Numbered from the stretch's first letter, positions 52,238 through 61,517 are shown. The stretch is DNA of 64,000 bases from Leptotrichia massiliensis (GCF_900104625.1 NZ_FNVZ01000005.1:186001-250000); one strand, 5' to 3'. Numbers and translations: made by a program. Notes: generated by a model from the letters alone, not told the origin.

Positions 52238-54787
52238 TTATTCACCTCCAAGAAGCTTTTTGAACTCATAGAGACCTCGCATATCGAACTCACCGGCTTC
52301 CAATTCATCAATCATTAAAGAGAGTTCTTTTTCCGTTTCTTCGATTTGACTCTCAATTTCAGCAAATGTAGTTTCATATTTTTTTGCAAGTGCTTCAAGT
52401 TTTGCTACCAATTCAGAAACAATTCTGTCAGGAAGCTGCATTAAATTCTTGATAAGTGGATGTATCCATTTTTCCTTAAGTAGCTGCCTTACCTGTTCAT
52501 CAGATAGACTTTCTATAGTTTCCTTTGTTTTTTCTTCTAATAATGCACTTTCTTTTTTAACTTCCGACTTTAATTCCTTTTCTTCTGTGTTTAATGCTTC
52601 TACTTCTTTTAATTTTTCCTTTGTTTCTACTTCAATATCCTTATTTTTTAGTGCTTTCTTAACTTCTGCAAATACAAAGCTATCCTCATTTACATAGTCT
52701 GCATCTTTTTCTTCTTCGGTAAGCATATCAAAAAGTTCTTCATACTTGGAAGTAATTTCAGACAGCCTGTTTTCTTTTTTCTGTATCTCCTGTTTTTCAT
52801 CTAAAAGTAGTGTATTTTGTACAAGGTCAAAAGGAATAATGCGTCCTTTCCAACCCTCCTGTACTTCCTGTTCTAAATTTCCTTTCTTTTTGACTACCAT
52901 ATTAGGGTCAACAACTTTTGTTGATTCAAAACCTTCTGTCTGAATAATTTCTAAGTCTATGGCAATTTTAGTCCAATCATCATCAAGTAATTGATATGCT
53001 TCATACTTATCTACAAGAGGAATATCTTTTAATCTTGCAAAAATATCTAAGGATAAAACTTCCTCTGTCTTTGAAATACTGAGTGTATCCATTTTCGCAA
53101 TCAATTTGTTATACAAATAGTCGTCAAAATTTCCAAAAGCATTTTTGAAACTTTGTTCAAATGCCTGTACACATTCATGTTCCTTAACTGCTTTTTTTAT
53201 ATCTGTAACAACAATCCTTGAGTACTCTCCTGATGTTTTTTCTAAAAGAGCCGTTTTAAGAGTTGGAAATGCTGTCCAATACTCGTTCAAATCATTAATT
53301 TCTGAAATAGGCAGCCCTCCAAACATGGAAGCATAAATATCCCAAGACTCTGCCTTTTCGGAAGAATCAACATATCTTGGAATATTAAGATTGTAGTCGT
53401 TTCTTCTAATTTCATCACGACTGACAACTCGTGAGAATTTTTCTTTTGTTTCTCTACAATTTACAACATCAACGATTTTCTTAATATCAGATGCTCTTAA
53501 CTTGTTATTCTTTCCTTCTTTTACAAATCCTCTTGAGGCATCAATAATAAGCACATCGGTATTGTCTCTTTTTTGCTTTAAAACCATTACAATTGTCGGA
53601 ATTCCTGTGCCGTAAAAGATATTTGCAGGAAGTCCGATGATTGCATCAATTTTATTATTCTCAATTAAATTCTTACGGATTTGACCTTCCTCTCCACCAC
53701 GGAATAAAACACCATGTGGAAGAACAATATTCATAATACCGTCCGGTTTAATGTGATAGAGGTCATGAAGCAAGAAAGCATAATCCGCCTTTCCCTTTGG
53801 AGCAAGTCCATATCCGGCATAACGAGGATCTGTTTCTTTATCTGAAGAATTCCAACTTTGAGAATAAGGAGGATTTGATACAACCGCATCTACATAAAGA
53901 GGATTATATGTTTGGGTAGGATCATTTTCATCAAAGTACGGCCAATCATCTTCCAAGGTATCTCCATTTCGAGTGACAATATTGTCTGCTTCAATGCCAC
54001 GCATAACCAAATTCATACGAGTGAGGTTATAAGTATTTTGTTTTAGCTCTTGAGCATAATATTTTATTTTATTTTTTCCTTCGATATACTTGGATGCACT
54101 CTTCCCTATGTTAATAAGAAGTGAGGCTGAACCGCTTGTAGGATCAAAAATCTCAATTTTCTCTCTGTTTTTCAGATGTTCAGCAACAATTTCGGACATA
54201 AGAAGGGATACTTCGTGAGGCGTATAGAACTCACCGGCTTTTTTTCCTGCATTAGCTGCAAATTTTTCTATTAAATATTCATAAATAAATCCCAGCACAT
54301 CATATCCTTGTTTACCGTCCATTGGAATATCTTTGATAAGATAGATAAGATCACTGATGGATTTTGACTGCGAAGCTGCACTATCACCTAATTTACTAAG
54401 TCCTGTTTGTAATGTGTCGAAAATACCATCAAATACTTTCTTGTGAGTAGGGTTGATTAGACGACTAAATGCAGACAGAGCATCACGAACATCCTGAACG
54501 CTAAAATCTTTGCCTTTAGAAAGCCAAGTTGAAAATAAATTTTCATAAGATATAAAGTATCCTAAATTTTTCTGTATGCTGGTAACCGTCTCTTTATCTT
54601 CCTCTTTTAATTCTGGAAGATATTCATCTGTCCAGTCATTGTTTTTTAAATACTTTACTTCCTTTTCAGAAAGGAATTTATAGAATATAAAGCCTAAAAT
54701 ATAGTCCTTATATTCGTTCGCCTCTATTTTGGAACGCATTTTATTTGCAGACTCCCAAATTTTTGTGGCTAACTGTTGCTTATTCAT
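52238..54787 (-). CDS. hsdM: Type I restriction enzyme, methyltransferase subunit
   Basis: 849 residues, longer than the usual ~500. Motif I FDPTSGSASLLINIG (~216) and motif IV VVSNPPYSQSW (~298) mark an N6-adenine methylase; EFYTPHEVS is upstream as in HsdM. The extra C-terminal ~300 residues are a charged coiled coil (KKENRLSEITSKYEELFDML, ETKEKLKEVEALNTEEKELK). Start ATG 54787 with GGAGGC upstream. Confidence 0.93.
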   Translation of the reverse strand: MNKQQLATKIWESANKMRSKIEANEYKDYILGFIFYKFLSEKEVKYLKNNDWTDEYLPELKEEDKETVTSIQKNLGYFISYENLFSTWLSKGKDFSVQDVRDALSAFSRLINPTHKKVFDGIFDTLQTGLSKLGDSAASQSKSISDLIYLIKDIPMDGKQGYDVLGFIYEYLIEKFAANAGKKAGEFYTPHEVSLLMSEIVAEHLKNREKIEIFDPTSGSASLLINIGKSASKYIEGKNKIKYYAQELKQNTYNLTRMNLVMRGIEADNIVTRNGDTLEDDWPYFDENDPTQTYNPLYVDAVVSNPPYSQSWNSSDKETDPRYAGYGLAPKGKADYAFLLHDLYHIKPDGIMNIVLPHGVLFRGGEEGQIRKNLIENNKIDAIIGLPANIFYGTGIPTIVMVLKQKRDNTDVLIIDASRGFVKEGKNNKLRASDIKKIVDVVNCRETKEKFSRVVSRDEIRRNDYNLNIPRYVDSSEKAESWDIYASMFGGLPISEINDLNEYWTAFPTLKTALLEKTSGEYSRIVVTDIKKAVKEHECVQAFEQSFKNAFGNFDDYLYNKLIAKMDTLSISKTEEVLSLDIFARLKDIPLVDKYEAYQLLDDDWTKIAIDLEIIQTEGFESTKVVDPNMVVKKKGNLEQEVQEGWKGRIIPFDLVQNTLLLDEKQEIQKKENRLSEITSKYEELFDMLTEEEKDADYVNEDSFVFAEVKKALKNKDIEVETKEKLKEVEALNTEEKELKSEVKKESALLEEKTKETIESLSDEQVRQLLKEKWIHPLIKNLMQLPDRIVSELVAKLEALAKKYETTFAEIESQIEETEKELSLMIDELEAGEFDMRGLYEFKKLLGGE

Positions 54788-54842
54788 GTAAAAGCCTCCA
54801 TATATCTTAAATTTTTCTAAAACCTATTTTAAACAAACAGGC

Positions 54843-55052
54843 TTATTTTTCATCCGGAAGAAAATCAATGATATCCTCAATCTTGCAATCAAGTGCAGCA
54901 CAAACCTTACCGAGAACTTCAGTTGTTACATTTTCATCTCTACTCATCTTGCTCATTGCATAATGGCTAAGACCTGCCAAAGCTTCCAACTCCTTTTTCT
55001 TCATATCTCTATCAAGAAGAATATGCCAAAGTTTTTTATAACTAACAGCCAT
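54843..55052 (-). CDS. Small XRE-type regulator of the R-M locus
   Basis: 69 residues, helix-turn-helix KKKELEALAGLSHYAMSKMS and conserved CAALDCKIEDIIDFLPDE, of the YozG/Cro type found before type I R-M genes. First in the minus-strand operon, 55 bases before hsdM. Probably controls R-M expression. Confidence 0.8.
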   Translation of the reverse strand: MAVSYKKLWHILLDRDMKKKELEALAGLSHYAMSKMSRDENVTTEVLGKVCAALDCKIEDIIDFLPDEK

Positions 55053-55133
55053 TTTGCCCTCCCTCTTTCTCTGTTAAAGTGTAAGCACCTATATTATAGC
55101 AGTTAAATATGGTTTTGGCAATATAATTACCTT

Positions 55134-55147
55134 GGGGCTGTTGCAAA
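55134..55147. repeat. IS-end-like inverted repeat partner
   Basis: GGGGCTGTTGCAAA, exact inverse of 45100-45113, bracketing the R-M locus. The second IS30 copy begins 3 bases further. Confidence 0.6.
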
Positions 55148-55149
55148 GC

Positions 55150-56305
55150 TAAATTGCAATAGTAAATGTCACTTTTTTATGAAATATTATGAAATGTACT
55201 GTTTCAGTTCAATATCATACATTTCTTTTGAGCTTTTTCCATTAAAAAGTTTTCTCGGATAATTATTCATCCATTCCTCTATACTCTTTAGTTCTTCTTC
55301 CGTTATATCTGTTATATCTGTCCCTTTTGGTATAAACCTTCTTATCAGCTTATTATTATTTTCGTTGCTCCCTCGTTCCCACGAACTGAAGCTGTGTGCA
55401 TAAAAATATCCTACTCCCAGTCCTTCTATCTCATCAACCTTCATAAATTCACTCCCATTGTCACTCGTAAGTGTCTTTATTGAACCTGGATATTCCTCTA
55501 TTAATTCCTTTATTCTTCCTTCTGTATGTAATGCTGTCCTGTTTTCCAGCTTCCTTATCAGCTGAAGCCTTGTCTTTCGTTCTGTCAGTACAAGAAGACA
55601 TGCCAATGTCCCCTTCTTACCTAATACTGTATCCACTTCCCAGTGCCCATGCTCTAAACGTTCCCCTATCCTTTCATCTCTTTCCTCTATGCTCCTCCCC
55701 CCTGCTTCCTTATACGTTTCCTTAACTCAACCTTCTTCTTTCTCCTCTTCCTGTAGGGCATGTCATCCTCACTATATTCCAGAACAGTCCGCTATGTATA
55801 TAGTTATACAGTGTCTTCAGTCCTATGTTTACTTCCTGTCCTTCCCTTTTTGCTTGCTCCAGTGCGGCATACGGGGAATTCTTCCCCCCGTTTCATCGAA
55901 TCTTCAAGATATTTTACCAGTTTGAGGTTCTTCCCTATCTTAAGTTCTCCTTCTTTCCCCTTCTGTGCCTTGTCATACTTTGACTGGGCAAATTCCGCAG
56001 AATATACTTCCCTTGTCGATAAATCTGTATTCAGAAGCTCCACCATGCCCCTTTTGATTTCTCTGTGGAGGGTTCTCACACTTATTCCCAGTTCCTGTGC
56101 TATTTTCACTTTTTAAGAAGTGCTTCTATTTTTCCTCTCTCTATTAATTTTAAGTGTTGCCCTTTTCTTCTTTTTGTTGTATACTGTTCCTGAACCATAT
56201 CTGTTTTCTCCTTTGATTGTTTGTGGTGAATTAATCATACCATAGAAAACTTTTATGGTTCTTATTTTTTTCCATATAGTGACACTTTATTTTACAACTT
56301 TTAAT
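55150..56305 (-). mobile_element. IS30-family element, copy 2
   Basis: Same orientation and length as copy 1, and no difference noticed in the sequence lines compared, including the frameshifts. It forms the right border of the composite region. Confidence 0.85.
55187..56198 (-). pseudogene. IS30-family transposase, multiply frameshifted (copy 2)
   Basis: Same broken transposase as in copy 1, at offset 12,430: pieces at 55187-55636 (DDE part) and 55804-56109 (HTH part), with the N-terminal piece from ATG 56198. Confidence 0.8.
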
Positions 56306-56318
56306 AACAAATTAGGAC
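56304..56318. repeat. 15-bp direct repeat, right side of composite region
   Basis: ATAACAAATTAGGAC, identical to 42703-42717; its first two bases coincide with the IS30 end. Candidate right attachment site of the ICE or of the composite region. Confidence 0.55.
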
Positions 56319-56396
56319 AAATGTATAAAAAATTATTAAATTTAATTTATATTTTAGAATAGTAATTTATTTAGATTGAATAGAATTTAGTTTTTC

Positions 56397-56425
56397 TTGA
56401 CAAAAATATAAAAAATAAGTATAAT
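56397..56425 (+). promoter_or_regulatory. Consensus promoter of the contractile-system genes
   Basis: TTGACA (56397-56402), a 17-bp spacer and TATAAT (56420-56425): a full sigma-70 consensus, ~57 bases before the ATG at 56483. It predicts high expression, as needed for sheath and tube proteins. Confidence 0.8.
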
Positions 56426-56482
56426 TTACAAAAGATATGTTTGGTATTTGTAAAAAAATATGTATGAAAGGAATTAGGATAG

Positions 56483-58648
56483 ATGACAACTAAAAATTTT
56501 ATTAATCAGACAAATAGAACGATCCTATTTGAAGAAGTTAATCCAGAAAAAATGGATTTAATAACTTTGATTGATGATGCACGAGAGATGGATTCACTTG
56601 ATGATGAAAGAATACTTGAAATTAATAAGCATTTGTTAGTAAGCAGTTTTGATGAATTTTTAGCAAAGTTTGAGCCAAAAGTTTACAGTTATTATAATGC
56701 GGAAACTCAAAGTATAAAGTATATTTTGAAAAAGCCTGAAGGAATACCAGAAGAACTAATAACTGAAATCAAAATTGATAATGGTAATACATTTTTCAAA
56801 ATGTTAAATACTCTTATTGAAGCTAGAAAATCACAAGGAAATAGAAACGTAGACTTTAAATTTGAAAATATTTTAGAGTTAATATCTCCAAAAAAAGTAA
56901 TTGAAGATATAAAACAGACAAGAAAAGAAATTGCATATGTATATAATAAATACGAGGAACTTGATGATGAAAATCCTAAAAAATTGGAATTAGGAGATAA
57001 ACTTAATGAAAAGTTTGAAGAGGCTTCAAAAAATTATAGTAATGTTTTAGGAATGCTTCCACTAGCTATTGAAGATATAAAAACAAGACTTCTTATTGGA
57101 CATGATGAAAATAATGCAAAATCTGAAAAGATTAAATTGGGAATGCTTCAAGTTGGAGATAAGGGAGAACTTGAAGTTATAGAATACAAACAGGAAGAAT
57201 CAAGAGCATTAACTTTAGTAGAGGAAAAACATACGACAGAATTAGTTGAAGCATTTAGAGATGATTATGAAAGTATTTCAGAAGAACCGAACCAATATAT
57301 AAGTGATTTAGTTGTAAGAACATTTGTTCCTTTAGCAAAAGGAATTGTCGAAATTGATCCAGTGCAGGAAGTTGAAAATTATAATAATTACTTAGCCTTT
57401 TATAAATCAGCTCAGGAAGATTTTGTAAAAATTGCAAAACCACTGATAGAAAAATTGTTAGGTATAAAAATGTTCTTTGAACAGTATGATACTAAAGTAT
57501 CGCTAATGAAACCAACATTATTAATAACAAATATAAAACCTGAAATGATTGTTAAAGCTGGAAACAAAGAAAGATTGCAGGCATTCTTAAATACAGTCAA
57601 TGCAAAAAATGATTTTGACAATACAATTTGGTTTGGAATATATCCAAATGTGGATTTAGATGTGGAAAAAGGTAAAAAGAAAGTAAGAGAAAGATTTAAA
57701 GGAACTAAGGCTGAAGAGAAAATTGAAAAGAATACAATAGAAAGTTTAACAAACCTGATGACAGTTTTAGGTAAATATAAAATACAAGTATTTTTTAATT
57801 TTGAAGGAACTTATGAAACATCATTTGATAATTTGGCAACTATGGGTGTTGATAAATACATAGAAAAAACTAAAACTCTTGAGGATCAACCTTATTCAGA
57901 ATATCTAATACCTTCAATTCCCAATTTTACAATAATACCAAAAGACAAATCTGGTGTAGTGCTAGACTTTAAAATGAAGTATCAAGAAGAAGTTGGTGCT
58001 GAATTATCAAAAGACAAAGAAGATTTGTTGAAATTTTGGATAGAGGGAGTATATGTTGATTCTTCTTATGTTGCGGCGGGAATAACAGCAGCCAGTCAAT
58101 GTCCTAATTTCTTAAAAGATAGATTCAAAAATGTATCACCAGTATATCCAGGAGTGAGATTTGATATAGAAGCTGAAGATAATTCATATAAAGCAAGAAC
58201 TACTATGTCAAAAGAAATTTCAGGATTTACAAATACAATAAAAGATAGAATCAATCAGTTTAATTATGGATTCATATTTTCATCTGATTCTGCACATATG
58301 CAAAAGGAAAAAATAAAAAATATTGTTGTTTATAAGGCGAGAACATTAGCAAGAAATCCAGAAGGAACTTATGAATCATTGTATAAAACTTTAACAACAA
58401 CATTCATTGAAAGAACTTTAAGATTTGTTACAACTGACTTTAAAGAAGATAAATTAAATATGTTCTTTAGTACAAATCCAGAAAGTCAAAAATCAATATG
58501 GACAAAAGACTTAAAATTTGTAAATGGAATAATGCAAAAAGGTGATGACATTACACATACAATTGATGAAGAAAATGGGATATGTCAGTTAAATATAACA
58601 TTTGCAGGAAATGTTAAGAATTTACAAGTTGAAATTAACAAAAACTAA
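56483..58648 (+). CDS. Contractile sheath-like protein (T6SS/CIS type)
   Basis: 721 residues, about the summed length of the two T6SS sheath proteins. The N-terminal half is helical and charged. The C-terminal ~250 residues read like contractile sheath subunits: YVDSSYVAAGITAASQCPNF (~528), VSPVYPGVRFDIE, YGFIFSSDSAHMQKEKI, ARTLARNPEGTYESLYKTLT, then GDDITHTIDEENGICQLNIT and the end FAGNVKNLQVEIN, which would form the interlocking sheath strands. It is followed by the tube-like gene, the standard sheath-tube order. Call rests on pattern and order, not on a search. Confidence 0.65.
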   Translation: MTTKNFINQTNRTILFEEVNPEKMDLITLIDDAREMDSLDDERILEINKHLLVSSFDEFLAKFEPKVYSYYNAETQSIKYILKKPEGIPEELITEIKIDNGNTFFKMLNTLIEARKSQGNRNVDFKFENILELISPKKVIEDIKQTRKEIAYVYNKYEELDDENPKKLELGDKLNEKFEEASKNYSNVLGMLPLAIEDIKTRLLIGHDENNAKSEKIKLGMLQVGDKGELEVIEYKQEESRALTLVEEKHTTELVEAFRDDYESISEEPNQYISDLVVRTFVPLAKGIVEIDPVQEVENYNNYLAFYKSAQEDFVKIAKPLIEKLLGIKMFFEQYDTKVSLMKPTLLITNIKPEMIVKAGNKERLQAFLNTVNAKNDFDNTIWFGIYPNVDLDVEKGKKKVRERFKGTKAEEKIEKNTIESLTNLMTVLGKYKIQVFFNFEGTYETSFDNLATMGVDKYIEKTKTLEDQPYSEYLIPSIPNFTIIPKDKSGVVLDFKMKYQEEVGAELSKDKEDLLKFWIEGVYVDSSYVAAGITAASQCPNFLKDRFKNVSPVYPGVRFDIEAEDNSYKARTTMSKEISGFTNTIKDRINQFNYGFIFSSDSAHMQKEKIKNIVVYKARTLARNPEGTYESLYKTLTTTFIERTLRFVTTDFKEDKLNMFFSTNPESQKSIWTKDLKFVNGIMQKGDDITHTIDEENGICQLNITFAGNVKNLQVEINKN

Positions 58649-58689
58649 TTATGTTTAGTAACAAAAATTATATATAAAGGAGGACTTTT

Positions 58690-59127
58690 ATGGGATTTAG
58701 ATTGAATGTAAAAGGACAAGGAGAAGAAATTTTATTAGAAAAGGAAAGCATCTTGGATGTTAAATTTCTTTCAGAATCACCTGATGATTCAAACGCAAGA
58801 GCAACTGATTTGGGAATTATCATTGAAATTAAAGGGAAAATTTTGGCAGCTGCAAATGGAGATGCTGAAGATGATACAAGAAAGGTTGCTCAATGGTCAT
58901 TAGTACCTGCTGAATCAAGCGATGCATACAGAACTGTATCATTAGAGGTAATATCCGCAGGACAAATGGTAAGAAAAATTGATATGACAAATGCATTTGT
59001 TGTTGATTACGAAGAGGCCTATGGAAATCAGGCAGGGACTGGAACATTCTCATTGAAAATCAAACAGAAAAAAGAGAAAGTTAAGGAAGTTGCAATTGAA
59101 GGTGGATATGCTGCTCAGGAAGCATAA
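58690..59127 (+). CDS. Tube-like protein (Hcp-type)
   Basis: 145 residues, beta-rich: ILDVKFLSESPDDSNARATD, LGIIIEIKGKIL, VAQWSLVPAESSDAYRTVSL, FVVDYEEAYGNQAGTGTFSL, KIKQKKEK. Size and strand pattern fit the inner-tube proteins of contractile injection systems and the proteins called 'membrane-associated protease 1' in clostridial and fusobacterial annotations. AAAGGAGG precedes the ATG. A paralogue with an insertion is at 60016. Confidence 0.65.
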   Translation: MGFRLNVKGQGEEILLEKESILDVKFLSESPDDSNARATDLGIIIEIKGKILAAANGDAEDDTRKVAQWSLVPAESSDAYRTVSLEVISAGQMVRKIDMTNAFVVDYEEAYGNQAGTGTFSLKIKQKKEKVKEVAIEGGYAAQEA

Positions 59128-59139
59128 TGTAACACAAGG

Positions 59140-59174
59140 AGGTAGACAATCCCGTCTATCTCTTTTATTTTTAT
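59140..59174 (+). terminator. Weak hairpin behind the tube gene
   Basis: GGTAGAC/GTCTATC stem with one G-T pair and a T-rich tail (TCTTTTATTTTT). A partial terminator here would keep tube and sheath transcripts more abundant than the downstream genes. Confidence 0.5.
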
Positions 59175-59194
59175 AGGAGGAAATTACAAAAATA

Positions 59195-59977
59195 ATGTTT
59201 ATAAATAAATATCCAGTTTTTAAAAAAGGGAATGTGCTGGAAAAGGAAGATTTAGATTTATTAAGGGATAACCCGCTTGAAGTATTGAGCTTGATGTATT
59301 CTGATAAAAGTAATGGGATAATAAAAGGATTTGATTTGATACCGAATTATGGTGAAAGAATAGTGATAATTACAAAAGGAATGGCGAAGTGTAATGGGGA
59401 ACTTTTTTGGATGAAGGAAGATTATATATTTAATATGCCAAAACAAGAGGAACGTTATATATTAAAACTTAAATTAGTGTCAGATATAGAAGAAAGAAAA
59501 TATTATGTAAGGGAAGGACGTTTTGTGCTGGAACTTGGCGAAAATATTAATGAAGATGAAATTGAGATAACAAGGTTTATTACAAGAGAAGGGGCTGAAT
59601 TGAGAAATGATTATCAAAATTTCAGAGATTTGAGAAGAGATTTTAATTTGATGGAAATTATAAATACAAAATACTCTTCAGCACATAAATGGGGAACTTT
59701 TCATCCACATGTATTAAAACTATGGGGAAAGGAAGTTTCAAAAAAAGAAAATCTTGATATTTTTGATATAAATTTCTATGTAACTTGTCTACAACAGGAT
59801 GTTATAGAACGAGATGTCATAACTTCATATATAAATGCAAAACTTAATTTGACAGATGAAAATTATACAAATGAACAAATGTTTAGACATTTATTGACAA
59901 TATTAGATAATTTAGGAACAGAAAGAAAAAAAGTTGAGAAAAAACGAATAATACCTAGAAAAATAATAGTAGAATAA
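59195..59977 (+). CDS. Putative baseplate component
   Basis: 260 residues. The N-terminus YPVFKKGNVLEKEDLDLLRD followed by YSDKSNGIIKGFDLIPNYGE resembles the 'KGxxLxxExLexLRdyP..YsDGIIsGxdi' start of proteins next to tube genes in clostridial-type contractile systems, which may correspond to the TssK-like adaptor. No signal or membrane segment. GGAGG lies upstream. Function inferred from position and recollection. Confidence 0.45.
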   Translation: MFINKYPVFKKGNVLEKEDLDLLRDNPLEVLSLMYSDKSNGIIKGFDLIPNYGERIVIITKGMAKCNGELFWMKEDYIFNMPKQEERYILKLKLVSDIEERKYYVREGRFVLELGENINEDEIEITRFITREGAELRNDYQNFRDLRRDFNLMEIINTKYSSAHKWGTFHPHVLKLWGKEVSKKENLDIFDINFYVTCLQQDVIERDVITSYINAKLNLTDENYTNEQMFRHLLTILDNLGTERKKVEKKRIIPRKIIVE

Positions 59978-60015
59978 AAAAATTTAAATAAAAGAAATAA
60001 ACAGGAGGAAAATTT

Positions 60016-60909
60016 ATGAAATTTAGAGTAAGTATAGCTGGAGGAAATAACAATACATCAAATAATCCGTTCGGAGGTTTAGGCAACGTTTCGGTTCCAA
60101 GTGTTGCAATGAACTTTGTATCAAACGGAGAAAATAAAAATTCAATTTCAAATGCAATGGGAGGACTGACACAGCAAGGCGGAGTAATTCTTTCAAGTGA
60201 TGAAATATTGGAAGTATCTTACAGCACAAACCCAATATATGGTGAAACGATGAGTGCTTCTCAAAGCCAAGTAACATTAAGAATTGTAGGAAGACTACTT
60301 CCCACAGCTTCGGAAAACAATAGTCCTGAAGATGAAGGTGAAGGGATAGTTAGCGGAATAATGGGAACACTTGGTATGGGAACATTATTTAACCAATATA
60401 AAAGTGTAAAACACTTATTTGACAAAGATAATGAAGCAGGAGAAGAACTTCCAGAAGCCTCATTAAGCAGTAACCTCTTATCATCAAGCGGAATTACTGA
60501 ATCAGTCGCAAAAAAAACAAAAGAAAGTAGTAAAAACAAACTTGTTTCTCAAGTTTTAGGAGTAAGCTCAGCACTTCCAATGACAAATTCATTTACAAAT
60601 GGAATAGGAAATAGCTTGAAAGGAATGTTTGGAGGACTTGGAAATTTTGGAGAAAGCAATTTATATGATCAAAATAAGCAGAATGTGAAAGAATTATCAT
60701 TGTGGGCGATGACTTACGGAGATGAAAAATCAACTAGGGATGTAATGGTGCAGACAGATTTAGGGGGAGGAAAGACGTTTGAATTGTATTTTCCTAAAAT
60801 GTATGTTTATAATTTTGAACAAGAATTTAACACTAGAATGGGAGAAGGGCATTTTATTATAGAATTGAAACAAACTGGATTTAATGAGGAAAATATAAAA
60901 TTAAAGTAG
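60016..60909 (+). CDS. Tube paralogue with a ~120-residue insertion
   Basis: 297 residues. Both ends align with the 145-residue tube protein: ILEVSYSTNPIYGETMSASQ and QVTLRIVGRLL (~62-95) match its first half; LSLWAMTYGDEKSTRDVMVQ, GGKTFELYFPKMYVYNFEQE and GEGHFIIELKQTGFNEE (~228-295) match its second. Between them lie ~125 residues rich in Gly, Ser, Asn and Leu with possible amphipathic helices (IMGTLGMGTLFNQYKSVKHL; NGIGNSLKGMFGGLGNFGES). The N-terminal ~60 residues are also Asn/Gly-rich. It may cap the tube or carry a cargo segment. Confidence 0.65.
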   Translation: MKFRVSIAGGNNNTSNNPFGGLGNVSVPSVAMNFVSNGENKNSISNAMGGLTQQGGVILSSDEILEVSYSTNPIYGETMSASQSQVTLRIVGRLLPTASENNSPEDEGEGIVSGIMGTLGMGTLFNQYKSVKHLFDKDNEAGEELPEASLSSNLLSSSGITESVAKKTKESSKNKLVSQVLGVSSALPMTNSFTNGIGNSLKGMFGGLGNFGESNLYDQNKQNVKELSLWAMTYGDEKSTRDVMVQTDLGGGKTFELYFPKMYVYNFEQEFNTRMGEGHFIIELKQTGFNEENIKLK

Positions 60910-60938
60910 TTACTATTTATCGATTAGAGGAGAAATCT

Positions 60939-61517
60939 ATGGGGAAAAAAATAATAATTTTTGTAATTTTGGGATTTTTCATATCATTAATAATTAAAAT
61001 TGAATATTTTAGTGTAGTATTAAATTTGATGGCAATAGCTACTATTATGTCACTGAAACATGGAAGAAAAAAAATAAAATTTGATATTGAATTATGGCTA
61101 TTCCAGATGACAATAATTTTTTATTTATTCAGAGAGTCAGGATTAGGATTATTTACTGAATTAGAAAATTTTTATAATAATTTTAATAAAGTAAAAATTA
61201 TATTTTCAATATTTTTTATAATAGGAATGGTTTACTCTGCCAAGATAAAAGGAAATATATTATTAAAATTATATTTTTTTATAAGTTTGATAATTATGAT
61301 TGTTTTTCAAAATATATTTTATATAAAAAAAATTTATAATAAAAATTGGATTGATTCAATTGTTTTTTTAGATATGATATATTCTCCATATTTATTAGAT
61401 TGTTGGATAGTAGGAATAATAATTTTTAATTTTAGCAAAAAGAATACAAAATATATACAGAGTTATCTTTTACTAATAATACTTATTTTATTAAAAATAA
61501 GAATTATATATTTTTAG
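60939..61517 (+). CDS. Polytopic membrane protein
   Basis: 192 residues with five or six hydrophobic segments (about 5-22, 25-37, 50-65, 85-105, 108-130, 150-185). AGGAGAAATCT precedes the ATG. Family not recognised. Between the tube paralogue and an unknown soluble protein, it could be an immunity protein or anchor. Confidence 0.55.
   Translation: MGKKIIIFVILGFFISLIIKIEYFSVVLNLMAIATIMSLKHGRKKIKFDIELWLFQMTIIFYLFRESGLGLFTELENFYNNFNKVKIIFSIFFIIGMVYSAKIKGNILLKLYFFISLIIMIVFQNIFYIKKIYNKNWIDSIVFLDMIYSPYLLDCWIVGIIIFNFSKKNTKYIQSYLLLIILILLKIRIIYF

Larger units (their letters stand above)
42720..56305. mobile_element. IS30-bounded composite region carrying type I R-M
   Basis: Two direct IS30 copies enclose an IS91-type gene and a type I R-M locus with ADP-ribosylation genes, less AT-rich than the ICE and the DNA beyond. 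The outer sides carry a shared 15-bp repeat. Consistent with acquisition as a unit. Confidence 0.6.
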
